Under the pieces are notes generated by a model, which was not told where the DNA came from, did no database searches, and was given only the letters and a program-made list of their open reading frames with translations. Shown piece after piece: positions 1 to 7,567 of a stretch of DNA of 22,894 nt. The translations under genes and the position numbers were made by a program. Source of the DNA: an uncultured Verrucomicrobia subdivision 3 bacterium (lineage in GTDB: Bacteria; Verrucomicrobiota; Verrucomicrobiia; Limisphaerales; UBA11358); contig CAIOUK010000022.1 of assembly GCA_903861445.1 (NCBI GenBank), positions 1 to 22,894 of the forward strand. The letters run 5' to 3'. Position 1 is the stretch's first letter. Each line of letters starts with the position of its first letter.

Positions 1-1
1 A

Positions 2-430
2 AAAGGCACTGGCCGCGCCCGCGCCGGCTCCGTCCGTTCACCCTTGTGGGCGGGTGGCGGTGTCGTCTTCGGTCCGAAGCCGCGTGATTTCACGAAGAAG
101 ATCTCCAAGAAAACCCGCGGCCTCGCGTTGCGCAAAGCTCTGAGTGCCCGGCTCAAGGCTGGCGACGTGGTTGTCGTTGATGACTTGAAGCTCGCTTCAG
201 CCAAAACCAAGGAATTCGTCAAAGTGATTTCCGCTTTGGATCTCACCGGCACCACGCTGGTGGTTTCCAACGGCGCGGAAAAAAATCTGTCGCTCGCGGC
301 GCGCAACGTCGTTGGCGTTACGCTCACCACCGGCGATTCACTGAACACCTACGACGTGTTGCGCCCGGACAAACTGATCTTCACCAAGAGCGCGTTTGAA
401 ACTGTCGAAGCCCGTTTGAACAAGGAATAA
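2..430 (+). CDS. rplD: 50S ribosomal protein L4 (5' end outside window)
   Basis: This is ribosomal protein L4, a 23S rRNA-binding protein of the large subunit whose extended loop lines the peptide exit tunnel. The reading frame is already open at base 2 and begins inside the conserved loop (KGTGRARAGS, then RSPLW, GGG and FGPKPRDF), so roughly the first third of the protein lies upstream of the window. The C-terminal part fits the family: alternating Lys-rich helices, a VVVDDL strand, and a VSNGAEKNLSLAARN segment before the end. The stop codon TAA is one base before the rplW start, as expected for S10-operon neighbours, and the last codons also hold the rplW ribosome-binding site (AAGGA). 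An internal TTG at 44 is not a credible start because conserved L4 sequence continues upstream of it. Confidence 0.97.
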   Translation, partial: KGTGRARAGSVRSPLWAGGGVVFGPKPRDFTKKISKKTRGLALRKALSARLKAGDVVVVDDLKLASAKTKEFVKVISALDLTGTTLVVSNGAEKNLSLAARNVVGVTLTTGDSLNTYDVLRPDKLIFTKSAFETVEARLNKE

Positions 431-431
431 C

Positions 432-713
432 ATGAACGCTTTCGAAATCATCAAGACCGTCCGCCTGACGGAAAAAGGCACGCGCCAGAGCGAGAAATAT
501 AACCAATACACCATCGTGGCCGACCGCCTCGCGACCAAGCCGCAAATCCGGCAGGCCGTGCAGGAACTTTTCAAGGTCAAGGTCGTCCGCGTCAACACGC
601 TGAACGTCCGTGGCAAAGCCCGTCGCAAGCGCACGTCGCAGGCTGGCAAAGCCTCGGACTGGAAAAAAGCCATCGTCACCTTGAAAGAAGGCGACAAGAT
701 TGTTTTGACCTAG
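432..713 (+). CDS. rplW: 50S ribosomal protein L23
   Basis: This encodes the 93-residue ribosomal protein L23, which binds domain III of 23S rRNA at the exit of the peptide tunnel and serves as a docking site for trigger factor and SRP. The sequence shows the N-terminal helix ending in the VRLTEKGT segment, a QYTIVADRLATKPQIRQAV stretch typical of the family, the V-x-V-x-x-V-N-T-L segment, and a basic loop (GKARRKR). The ATG start is supported by an AAGGA Shine-Dalgarno five bases upstream, inside the end of rplD. Length is normal. In most bacteria rplB follows directly in the S10 operon. Here a terminator and a convergent, unrelated gene follow, so the operon is cut at this point. Confidence 0.97.
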   Translation: MNAFEIIKTVRLTEKGTRQSEKYNQYTIVADRLATKPQIRQAVQELFKVKVVRVNTLNVRGKARRKRTSQAGKASDWKKAIVTLKEGDKIVLT

Positions 714-730
714 TCACAATTTGAAACACG

Positions 731-766
731 AACGGCGCGGAATTTTTCCGCGCCGTTTTTTGTTTT
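731..766 (+). terminator. Rho-independent terminator after rplW
   Basis: A perfect 12-bp inverted repeat (arms 731-742 and 746-757, core CGGCGCGG/CCGCGCCG) with a 3-nt loop runs into a T-rich tract (TTTTTTGTTTT). It starts 18 bases after the rplW stop codon and would end the ribosomal protein transcript. The facing rhamnosidase-like gene also ends here, and the A-rich side might help stop that transcript too. Confidence 0.9.
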
Positions 767-805
767 CCGCAGGATTCCTCAATTGACGACCAACCGTAAT
801 TTTAT

Positions 806-3055
806 TTACCGATAGACATCCAGCTCGTAGATGGACCAATGGTAGGTGGGGCTGGTTCCAGTTTGGGTGATTCGCAGGCAGCGCGCGTTTTGTTCTGGAA
901 AAGTGATGTCGGTGATGCCCAACTTCCCGGCACCGGTGGCGATGGGTTGGCTCCAGTTGGTGCCATCATCGGACACCGCCACGGAATAACCAACCGGCGA
1001 ATCCCAGAGCGCCCAAGTATTGTCCAGCACGACCCGGTGGAATGACTGTTTTTCCTGCATGTCCACTTGGAACCATTGGCCGGGATATTGAGTGTGGGTC
1101 ATGTCGCGCCAGCCGGTCCAATGGTCGCCGTCGAAGGCATTGGCGGCGGAAGTATCCACCGGAATTTTGCGCCCGCTGAAAGGAAATATGCCATCCGACA
1201 CGGAGGCTGAAGCGATCCAAGATTTTTTATCCAGCGCGACATCTTTCGACGCCTGCGCCGGCAGCGGTTTCGGTGAGGCGAGTGATAGTTGGCCAAGGCC
1301 CAGAAACTTCCATGTGCCGGGCGTGGCATTGAATTTCACATAATTGGCATCTTCGCCATTCCAGGAAATACCTTTCACCCCGCCGACATAAGTGCCATTC
1401 CAGATTGTGGTGCCATTGGCTTTGATGGCGTTCAGTTTTTTGAATGAGCTTTTCGGAATGCCCACGATGGCAGTGGTGTCCGCAGGCGAAGTCAGGTTCA
1501 GAGAATATTCCGTGTCGGATTTTTTCAGCGCCATGGTCACATCGCCCTTAACGGAGGGAACCACACATTTGATGGAAGTTAGGAACGCCTCTTTGGGCAG
1601 GACGTGATAAGTGCTCCAACCGGGGGCTTCAGGTGAAACGCCCGCAATCGTCTGCGACAACAAAAGCGCCGGCGGATTCCAGCCGTGATTCAGCGACGAG
1701 GCGTCGTCGAAAGCGTTTCGGCGCGAGGCCCACCAGCGGTCATAATGTTCCCACAGCGTCGTAAAACTGCAGGGAATCATCGTTTTGTAGCGGTCATACA
1801 TCCGCAACAAGGCGTAGTCGGTTTTCCCCATCTTGACCAGCGCCTCAAAAACCCACCGGTCAAAAAAATTGCTCGCATCGGTCTGCTTGGTCAGCACGTT
1901 GTCATAAATCGCCGGCCATTTGGCGGGATCAGCGAGGCCAGCGTTGACCGCCATTGCATTGGCGCGGTCATCTGGTTCGGGCACTTGGTCGGATTTATAG
2001 AAATTTCCGCGCCAGTATTTTTGGTCAAAGCTGCGAGCGATTTCATTCAACCGCTCGTCAATGAGCGAAATATCCGCCGCGTGGCCGGTCAACTCGGCCA
2101 TTTGCTTGAGCGTCTTGAGATCAATGAACATGAAACAAGCCTCGATCACGGCGGTGTCCTTGTTCTCCTTGCCCCAGTCATACCAAGTGTGCACGTTGCC
2201 GGATTTGTAAGTCTCCAGTAAAAAGGTTTTGGTCTGATCATAGACCGCCTTTAGCGTTTCCGCATCGCCGGTTTGCAAATAATAAAACCAAAGCCCGTAT
2301 TCGCCCAAAAATTCCATGTGTTGACCTGGATAAAATTTGGGCTGCAGTTGCCGCCGCGCCAGTTCCTTGCACAGCTTGTGCGAACGCGCGTCGAACAGGT
2401 AAAAACACTGATCCAACTCCGGCGTGCCATCGCCCCAAAAACCGACCCGCTCGCGATCCGGGCAATCGTAGAAATGATCGCGCATGCAGAGGTAGGCCGT
2501 GCGCGCCGCCTTTTTCCACAGAATATTGTAATCCTCATCGTTGCATTCAAACGAGCCGGCAAAGGTCGTGTTGTAACCCGTTTCCCGATACTGCACGGCC
2601 TTGACCGTCACACCGGCGGGAATCGTGTAAATGGCGCCCTCGCCGCTGACCCATTTTTTGGCTTCGTAAACGGACTGACCCACTGCGGTCAGACAGGTTT
2701 CCGTGGGAACCAGATATTGCACCAGCGGATTGCTGGAGTTGAAACGAATTTCCTTGCCGGCGGACGACTCGACTTCAATCCAAGGTTGAAAGTGGCAATT
2801 ATACGGCAGCTCGCAGACCAGCTTCCACGAAGCATTTTCGGCATGAGGCAAATCTTTGGACAACCGGACGTATTTTTTCAGTCCGTAATCTTTGATCATC
2901 GGAAAATCTTCCGGCACTTGAGCGCAAACCACCGCCGGCACCGCAAAACTCAAGAGCAGCCAGACGCTCCAAACGATGAATCCACCGCCCGTTCGCTTAC
3001 GGAAAAGCTGCGGTTTCTGTTTTAATTCTCGGCGCATATTATCTTGATTTTCCAT
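806..3055 (-). CDS. exported alpha-L-rhamnosidase-like glycosidase with C-terminal discoidin (F5/8 type C) domain
   Basis: This is a probable secreted six-hairpin glycosidase of the GH78 alpha-L-rhamnosidase type, acting on rhamnose-containing plant or algal polysaccharide. From the ATG at 3055 the protein has 749 residues. A basic n-region and hydrophobic stretch ending VVCA-Q (about residues 19-45) form a signal peptide. The motif DCPDRERVGFWGD (about 197-209) has acidic residues spaced D-x4-E-x6-D, matching the substrate-contacting acids known in GH78 enzymes, although the family's usual RDER wording is altered. An alpha/alpha-barrel with many W/Y residues follows, then a beta domain, and about residues 600-749 form a discoidin-like carbohydrate-binding module (NAFDGDHWTGW, WFQVDM, YSVAVSDDGTNW, then a closing RITQTG segment). 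An upstream in-frame GTG at 3139 would add 28 residues before the signal peptide and is less likely; an ATG at 3037 is also possible. There is no clear Shine-Dalgarno. Exact substrate is uncertain. Confidence 0.8.
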   Translation of the reverse strand: MENQDNMRRELKQKPQLFRKRTGGGFIVWSVWLLLSFAVPAVVCAQVPEDFPMIKDYGLKKYVRLSKDLPHAENASWKLVCELPYNCHFQPWIEVESSAGKEIRFNSSNPLVQYLVPTETCLTAVGQSVYEAKKWVSGEGAIYTIPAGVTVKAVQYRETGYNTTFAGSFECNDEDYNILWKKAARTAYLCMRDHFYDCPDRERVGFWGDGTPELDQCFYLFDARSHKLCKELARRQLQPKFYPGQHMEFLGEYGLWFYYLQTGDAETLKAVYDQTKTFLLETYKSGNVHTWYDWGKENKDTAVIEACFMFIDLKTLKQMAELTGHAADISLIDERLNEIARSFDQKYWRGNFYKSDQVPEPDDRANAMAVNAGLADPAKWPAIYDNVLTKQTDASNFFDRWVFEALVKMGKTDYALLRMYDRYKTMIPCSFTTLWEHYDRWWASRRNAFDDASSLNHGWNPPALLLSQTIAGVSPEAPGWSTYHVLPKEAFLTSIKCVVPSVKGDVTMALKKSDTEYSLNLTSPADTTAIVGIPKSSFKKLNAIKANGTTIWNGTYVGGVKGISWNGEDANYVKFNATPGTWKFLGLGQLSLASPKPLPAQASKDVALDKKSWIASASVSDGIFPFSGRKIPVDTSAANAFDGDHWTGWRDMTHTQYPGQWFQVDMQEKQSFHRVVLDNTWALWDSPVGYSVAVSDDGTNWSQPIATGAGKLGITDITFPEQNARCLRITQTGTSPTYHWSIYELDVYR

Positions 3056-3262
3056 GTTAATAAAAAGAGTTTGCATCCGCCTGATTGGTTCCATTGAACC
3101 GGCCTCGGCTGGTGGATGGGAAGTGAATGCATGAAACACCGCTAGTTTTAATTGAGATGGGTTTCAAAGTCCACTTGAGAATGCTCTCCGACGCTGCGCT
3201 TGCGGCAAAAAATTTCTTGCTGGAAACCAACCTTCTTTTGCGGCATCTTGGCCGTTCAATTT
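3056..3262. other. divergent intergenic region with two TTGCGGCA copies
   Basis: This 207-bp gap separates the divergent rhamnosidase-like gene and the E2 gene and should hold both promoters. I see no convincing -35/-10 pair or hairpin. The octamer TTGCGGCA occurs twice on the plus strand (3200-3207 and 3238-3245, 38 bp apart), the second ending 17 bases before the E2 start. The same octamer recurs upstream of two other genes in the window. Confidence 0.4.
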
Positions 3263-4555
3263 ATGGATGTAAAACTTCCCAAGCTCGGTGAGGGCGCTGA
3301 TTCCGGTGTCGTCGTCGGCATTTTCGTCAACGTCGGCGACACCGTCGCCAAGGACCAGGCCATTTTGGAACTGGAAAACGAAAAAGCCGTGGCCTCGATT
3401 CCCTCCACCGCCGCCGGCGTCGTGGAAAAAATCCACGTCAAGGCCGGTGACCGCGTCAGCATCGGCGCGAAGCTGATTACTCTGGCCGGCGGTGCCACTC
3501 CCGCCGTCGCTGCGCCTGCACCAAAACCCGCCGCCAAGAAAGCTGCGGCCAAACCCGCGCCCGAACCGGAAGAAGTCGAAGAGGAAGTTTCGGAAGCTGG
3601 CGAGGAATCAACCGAAGAAGCGCCGAATCCGGTCGCGGCACCGGTGGCCTCGCCATCGCTGCGCCGCATGGCACGCGAGTTGGGCATTGATTTGACGAAT
3701 GTTCGCGGCACGGAAGCCGGTGGTCGTATCACGACGCAGGACGTCCGCAATTATCTTGCCAAGCTCGTCAAGGCCGCCGCCAAACCCGCGCCCACTGCGG
3801 CTGGTGCAGCTCTGGCCAAAGCCACCGCCGTGCAAATTGATTTCTCGCAATGGGGACCAATTCTCAAGAAGCCGGTCACGCAGTTACGCAAAGTCATCGC
3901 CCGCCGCATGAGCGAAAGCTGGAACAGCGTCGCCCGCGTGACCCAGTTTGACGAGATTGATTTCACCAAGCTCGGCGAGCTGCGCAAAAAATACGCCGCC
4001 GCTTACGAAGCTAAAGGCGTCAAGCTCACGCTCACGCCGTTCGTCTTGAAAGCCGTGGCTTCCACGCTGAAAGCGCATCCGATTTTCAACTCCAGCCTCG
4101 ACGAGGTCGCCAGCGAAATCATTCTCAAGGAATACATTCACCTCGGCATCGCGGTGGATACCGACCAAGGTTTGATGGTTCCCGTCCTCCGCGACGTGGA
4201 CAAAAAATCCCTGCTCCATTTGGCGAAGGAACTGGAATTGCTCGCCGCCAAGGCGCGTGACCGGAAGATTTCCGCCGACGAAATGAAAGGTGGCACGTTC
4301 ACCATCTCGAATCAGGGAGCCATCGGTGGCGCGCATTTCACGCCGATCATCAACCTGCCCGAAGTCGCCATTCTCGGCCTCGGTCGCGGCGCGATGAAAG
4401 CGGTTGTCCGCGACGGTCAGGTGGTGGCGCGGCTGATGACGCCAATCGCGTTGAGCTACGACCACCGCGTAATTGACGGTGGCAGCGCCGCGCGCTTCAC
4501 CGTGGATCTGGTGAAGGCGTTTGAAAACTTCAACGAAGACGCGGTGAAGCTTTAA
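3263..4555 (+). CDS. aceF: 2-oxoacid dehydrogenase E2 subunit (dihydrolipoamide acetyltransferase)
   Basis: This is the E2 core of a 2-oxoacid dehydrogenase complex, most likely pyruvate dehydrogenase, moving the acyl group from lipoyl-lysine to CoA. The 430-residue protein begins MDVKLPKLGEG. It has one lipoyl domain (about 1-80) with the modified lysine in ENEKA (K41), an Ala/Pro/Glu/Lys-rich flexible linker (about 85-130), a peripheral subunit-binding domain (about 131-166, SLRRMARELGIDL through GRITTQDV), a second Ala/Pro linker, and a catalytic acyltransferase domain ending with DHRVIDGG near residue 400, which holds the active-site His and Asp. The start at 3263 was chosen because the lipoyl domain begins exactly there; the frame remains open upstream without homology. 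The E3 gene follows after 5 bases. No E1 gene is adjacent, so substrate specificity (pyruvate rather than 2-oxoglutarate or branched-chain) is inferred. Confidence 0.9.
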   Translation: MDVKLPKLGEGADSGVVVGIFVNVGDTVAKDQAILELENEKAVASIPSTAAGVVEKIHVKAGDRVSIGAKLITLAGGATPAVAAPAPKPAAKKAAAKPAPEPEEVEEEVSEAGEESTEEAPNPVAAPVASPSLRRMARELGIDLTNVRGTEAGGRITTQDVRNYLAKLVKAAAKPAPTAAGAALAKATAVQIDFSQWGPILKKPVTQLRKVIARRMSESWNSVARVTQFDEIDFTKLGELRKKYAAAYEAKGVKLTLTPFVLKAVASTLKAHPIFNSSLDEVASEIILKEYIHLGIAVDTDQGLMVPVLRDVDKKSLLHLAKELELLAAKARDRKISADEMKGGTFTISNQGAIGGAHFTPIINLPEVAILGLGRGAMKAVVRDGQVVARLMTPIALSYDHRVIDGGSAARFTVDLVKAFENFNEDAVKL

Positions 4556-4560
4556 TTTTT

Positions 4561-5982
4561 ATGGATACCATTAAAACGGAAATTGTGGTCGTGGGGGCCG
4601 GCCCCGGCGGTTATGCGGCGGCGTTTTATGCCGCGGATCTCGGCAAGAAAGTCATTTTGATTGAGCGCGAAAAACGGCTTGGCGGCGTGTGCTTGAACTG
4701 CGGCTGCATTCCCTCGAAGGCGTTGCTTTACTCCACGCACCAAATCGTCAACGCACGCGAATCCGCCCACCGCGGCATCACGTTCACCGAGCCGACGCTC
4801 GATTTGGGTAAGTTGCGCGCCTGGAAAGAATCCATCATCGACAAGCTCGGTAATGGCGTCGCCACGCTCGCGAAAATGCGCAACGTGACCGTCATCAAAG
4901 GCCGCGCGTATTTTGAAGGCTCGCAGAAATTGCGCGTTGAAACCGAAGGCGGCCAGCAGTTCGTGGAATACGACAAGGCGATTCTCGCCGTCGGTTCCAG
5001 CGCTGCGATGCCCAAGGCGTTCGATCTTGGCAACCCGCGCGTGATGAACTCAACCGGCGCGCTGGAAATCGAAGACGTGCCGGAAAATTTTCTGGTCGTT
5101 GGCGGCGGTTACATCGGCATGGAGATGGGCACGGTTTACGCCGCGCTCGGCAGCAAAGTCACGGTTGTCGAAGCCATGGACAACATTCTCGCCGGCGCCG
5201 ATCCCGACCTCGCGCGACCCGTTGTGGCCATCGCCAAAAAGGCGTTCAAGGAAATCCGGCTCAAGGCGCGCGTGCTGAAAATGTCCACCGCCGGCAAGCA
5301 GATCAAAGTCGAAATGGAATACAACGGCCAGAAGCTCGAAGAACTTTATGACCGCGTGCTCGTCGCCGTCGGCCGCGTGCCGAACAGCAACGATGTCGGC
5401 CTCGAAAACACCGGCGTGCAGCTAGATGAAAAAGGCTACGTCAAGGTCAACCATCATCAACTCACCGATGACCCGAACATTTACGCCATCGGTGACATCG
5501 TCGGCGGCGTTCTCCTTGCGCACAAAGCGCACAAAGAAGGCCGGATCGCCGTCGAAAACATCATGGGCGAAAACGTGGTGAACGAAAACATCGTCATCCC
5601 CGCGGTGGTCTTCACCGATCCCGAACTCGCGTGGTGCGGTTTGACCGAGGCTGAAGCCAAGGCCAAGGGCATCAATTACGTCGTGTCCAAGTTCCCATGG
5701 AGCGCGTCCGGTCGCGCGTTGAGCTTTGACCGCACGGACGGCATCACCAAGATGCTTGTAGATCCCGAAAGCGACCGCGTGCTGGGCGTGGGCATCTGCG
5801 GTTCCAACGCCGGTGAACTCATCGGCGAGGCAACGCTGGCGATGGAGATGGGCGCCACGGCCGAGGACATCGCGCTGACGGTGCACCCGCACCCGACGCT
5901 CTCGGAAACGCTGATGGAATGCGCCGAGGCCTATTACGGCCACGCGACGCACACCATCGCGAAGAAGAAACCCACGCTGTAA
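4561..5982 (+). CDS. lpdA: dihydrolipoyl dehydrogenase (E3)
   Basis: This is the FAD-dependent E3 enzyme that reoxidises dihydrolipoyl groups on E2 and passes electrons to NAD+. The 473-residue length is typical. Visible motifs are the N-terminal FAD-binding GAGPGGYAAA (about 12-21), the redox disulfide in GGVCLNCGCIPSK (C44 and C49, with an extra C47 between them), a second dinucleotide-binding GGGYIGMEMG near 180, the FAD-contacting YAIGDIVGG near 310, and the C-terminal active site HPHPTLSE, where the His-Glu pair acts as the base in the partner subunit. It starts five bases after the E2 stop codon, so the two are co-transcribed, and a strong terminator follows. This E3 may serve several 2-oxoacid complexes, since no E1 or glycine-cleavage gene lies next to it. 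Confidence 0.96.
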   Translation: MDTIKTEIVVVGAGPGGYAAAFYAADLGKKVILIEREKRLGGVCLNCGCIPSKALLYSTHQIVNARESAHRGITFTEPTLDLGKLRAWKESIIDKLGNGVATLAKMRNVTVIKGRAYFEGSQKLRVETEGGQQFVEYDKAILAVGSSAAMPKAFDLGNPRVMNSTGALEIEDVPENFLVVGGGYIGMEMGTVYAALGSKVTVVEAMDNILAGADPDLARPVVAIAKKAFKEIRLKARVLKMSTAGKQIKVEMEYNGQKLEELYDRVLVAVGRVPNSNDVGLENTGVQLDEKGYVKVNHHQLTDDPNIYAIGDIVGGVLLAHKAHKEGRIAVENIMGENVVNENIVIPAVVFTDPELAWCGLTEAEAKAKGINYVVSKFPWSASGRALSFDRTDGITKMLVDPESDRVLGVGICGSNAGELIGEATLAMEMGATAEDIALTVHPHPTLSETLMECAEAYYGHATHTIAKKKPTL

Positions 5983-6003
5983 AACCAATCTGGAAAGTGC
6001 CAG

Positions 6004-6038
6004 CGCCGCCGGTTTCAAACCGGCGGCGTTTTTTATTT
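6004..6038 (+). terminator. Rho-independent terminator after lpdA
   Basis: A near-continuous 12-bp palindrome (arms 6004-6015 and 6017-6028, core CGCCGCCGG/CCGGCGGCG) is followed by a T-rich run (TTTTTTTATTTTA). It lies 21 bases after the lpdA stop codon. There is no T-tract on the minus-strand side, so it serves the plus-strand E2-E3 transcript and not the facing fmt gene. Confidence 0.9.
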
Positions 6039-6985
6039 TAGGAAAACTTCGTCCCCGGCGGCAGCGGGAAACCTTGAAGAAACTGTTCCGCCAGCAGACG
6101 CTTGCCGCCCTCACGTTGTAATTCGGTGATGCACAGGCTGCCTTGACCACATCCGATGACGATGCCGTTTTTGTCCGCCGCGAGCACTTCCCCTGCCCGA
6201 CCGTTTTTGGCAACAGGTTCCGCACGCCAGATTTTCAGCAATGTCGGCTTGGCGGCTCCGACAAGCGATGTGAAGGCACCGGGCCATGGCGTAAACGCGC
6301 GCAGGCGATTCCAGATTTCGGACGTAGGTAACTGCCAGTTAATCTGGCCGTCTTCCTTTTTGATTTTCGCGGCGTAGCTGGCACCTGTCACCGGCTGCGG
6401 CGACGGCGTGATTTTCCCGGCGACGTAATCAGGAATCGTTTCGACCAGCAGCTCCGCGCCGAGATGCGCGAGCCGGTCGTGAAGCGTCTGCGAATCATCC
6501 GCCGGCAAAATCGGCGTGCGGCGTGCGGCGAGTATCGGACCGGTATCGAGTCCGGCATCCATCTGCATGAGGGTCACGCCGGTCTCGGCATTGCCCTCGG
6601 CGATGGCACGCTGGATCGGCGCCGCCCCGCGATATTTCGGGAGGAGCGAGGTGTGGACGTTCACGCAGCCGTGGCGCGGCAATTCCAAAATGGCCGGCGG
6701 CAGAATCTGCCCGTAGGCAACCACGACAATCAGATCCGGCGACAGTCCGCGCAAAGTGGAAATGAAATTTTCATCGCGGGCTTTCGCCGGTTGCAAGACC
6801 GGCAGTGAAAGTTTTTCCGCGAGAATTTTTACGGGCGAGGGCTGGAGTTTGAGTTCGCGGCCTTTGGGTTTGTCCGGCTGCGTGACAACGGCGAGCAGTT
6901 GGAAATCTTTTCCGGCGGCGAGTTTTTCCAGGCTGGCGCAGGACAGTTCCGCCGTGCCCATGAAAATGATCCGCAACGGCGTCAT
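6038..6985 (-). CDS. fmt: methionyl-tRNA formyltransferase
   Basis: This enzyme formylates Met-tRNA(fMet) with 10-formyltetrahydrofolate to make the initiator tRNA. The 315-residue length is typical. The N-terminal formyltransferase fold shows FMGTAELSCASLEKL at the start, VVTQPDKPKGR (about 34-43), and the signature CVNVHTSLLPKYRGAAPIQR, with catalytic N109 and H111, and D147 in QMDAGLDTGP. The C-terminal OB-like tRNA-binding domain starts around residue 205 (YAAKIKKEDGQINW, then WNRLRAFTPWPGAF). The ATG directly abuts the adk stop codon with no spacer, so translation is likely coupled to adk. It is the last gene of the rpoN-membrane protein-adk-fmt operon. The usual partner def (peptide deformylase) is not adjacent here. 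Confidence 0.97.
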   Translation of the reverse strand: MTPLRIIFMGTAELSCASLEKLAAGKDFQLLAVVTQPDKPKGRELKLQPSPVKILAEKLSLPVLQPAKARDENFISTLRGLSPDLIVVVAYGQILPPAILELPRHGCVNVHTSLLPKYRGAAPIQRAIAEGNAETGVTLMQMDAGLDTGPILAARRTPILPADDSQTLHDRLAHLGAELLVETIPDYVAGKITPSPQPVTGASYAAKIKKEDGQINWQLPTSEIWNRLRAFTPWPGAFTSLVGAAKPTLLKIWRAEPVAKNGRAGEVLAADKNGIVIGCGQGSLCITELQREGGKRLLAEQFLQGFPLPPGTKFS

Positions 6986-7567
6986 TTATTTCTTTGCCGC
7001 GAACCGGAGAATGTCCGCCAGCACCTTCGCCGGCGTCTGGTCGGCGTTGATGCGGTGAACAAGATTTCGACCATAGAACTTGAGCACCGGTTTGGTTTCC
7101 TGTTCATAGACGTGCAGGCGCTCGCGGATGATTTTCAGGTTCGCGTCGTCGAGCCGATTTTCTTTGATGGCGCGACGCTGAATGCGCTGGATGAGCTGAT
7201 CTTCGTCGACACTTTTCAGGAGAAAAACAGCCACGACCTCCAGCGTATCGCGCAGCATTTTCGCCTGTTGCACATTGCGTGGAATACCGTCGAGCACGAG
7301 CGTGTCATGCTGTGGATGGAAACGTCCGATCTGCGTGCTGTCTTCAATAAACTGCCGCCAGAGTTTGATGGTGGTTTCATCCGGCACCAACTGGCCGCGG
7401 CTGGAATATTCAATGAAAGTTTTTCCGAGCGGGCTGTCGGCGCGCAGGTTGCGAAACACATCGCCGCAGGCGCAGTGGAAAAAATTCGGAATGACGCCGA
7501 GGACTTTGCCTTGCGTGCCCTTGCCCGCGCCGGGCGCGCCGAAGAGAAGAATGCTGCGGTATTTCAT
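6986..7567 (-). CDS. adk: adenylate kinase, short-LID form
   Basis: This enzyme interconverts ATP + AMP and 2 ADP. The start ATG at 7567 begins MKYRSILLFGAPGAGKGT, giving 193 residues with a P-loop at residues 10-18. The NMP-binding part has GDVFRNLRADSPLG, and the DGIPRNVQQA segment matches the DGxPR motif. The LID region (RRAIKENRLDDANLKIIRERL) is short and has no zinc-binding cysteines, so this is the compact form, unlike the roughly 215-residue long-LID enzyme of E. coli. Its ATG overlaps the upstream gene's TGA stop (ATGA), and its own stop touches the fmt start, showing a tight operon. The frame is open upstream for 32 more codons, but these are unlike any adenylate kinase. Pairing with fmt rather than the more common secY-adk-map order is notable. 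Confidence 0.94.
   Translation of the reverse strand: MKYRSILLFGAPGAGKGTQGKVLGVIPNFFHCACGDVFRNLRADSPLGKTFIEYSSRGQLVPDETTIKLWRQFIEDSTQIGRFHPQHDTLVLDGIPRNVQQAKMLRDTLEVVAVFLLKSVDEDQLIQRIQRRAIKENRLDDANLKIIRERLHVYEQETKPVLKFYGRNLVHRINADQTPAKVLADILRFAAKK

Noticed and set aside
2273..3025. 250-codon plus-strand open frame opposite the rhamnosidase-like gene (and a similar one at 1685-2221)
   Set aside because: It is antisense to a gene with clear domains, its product has no recognisable fold or motif, and its composition is that expected from the complement of GC-biased codons.
3200..3262. Longer E2 start at 3200
   Set aside because: The 21 extra residues are not lipoyl-domain sequence and begin at TTG; the domain begins exactly at the ATG at 3263.
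3884..4465. 193-codon minus-strand open frame opposite the E2 gene
   Set aside because: It is the shadow of a well-conserved catalytic domain, with no start signal or homology.
5422..6225. 267-codon minus-strand open frame over the end of lpdA
   Set aside because: It crosses the lpdA terminator and the end of fmt, is antisense to conserved lpdA sequence and shows no motif.
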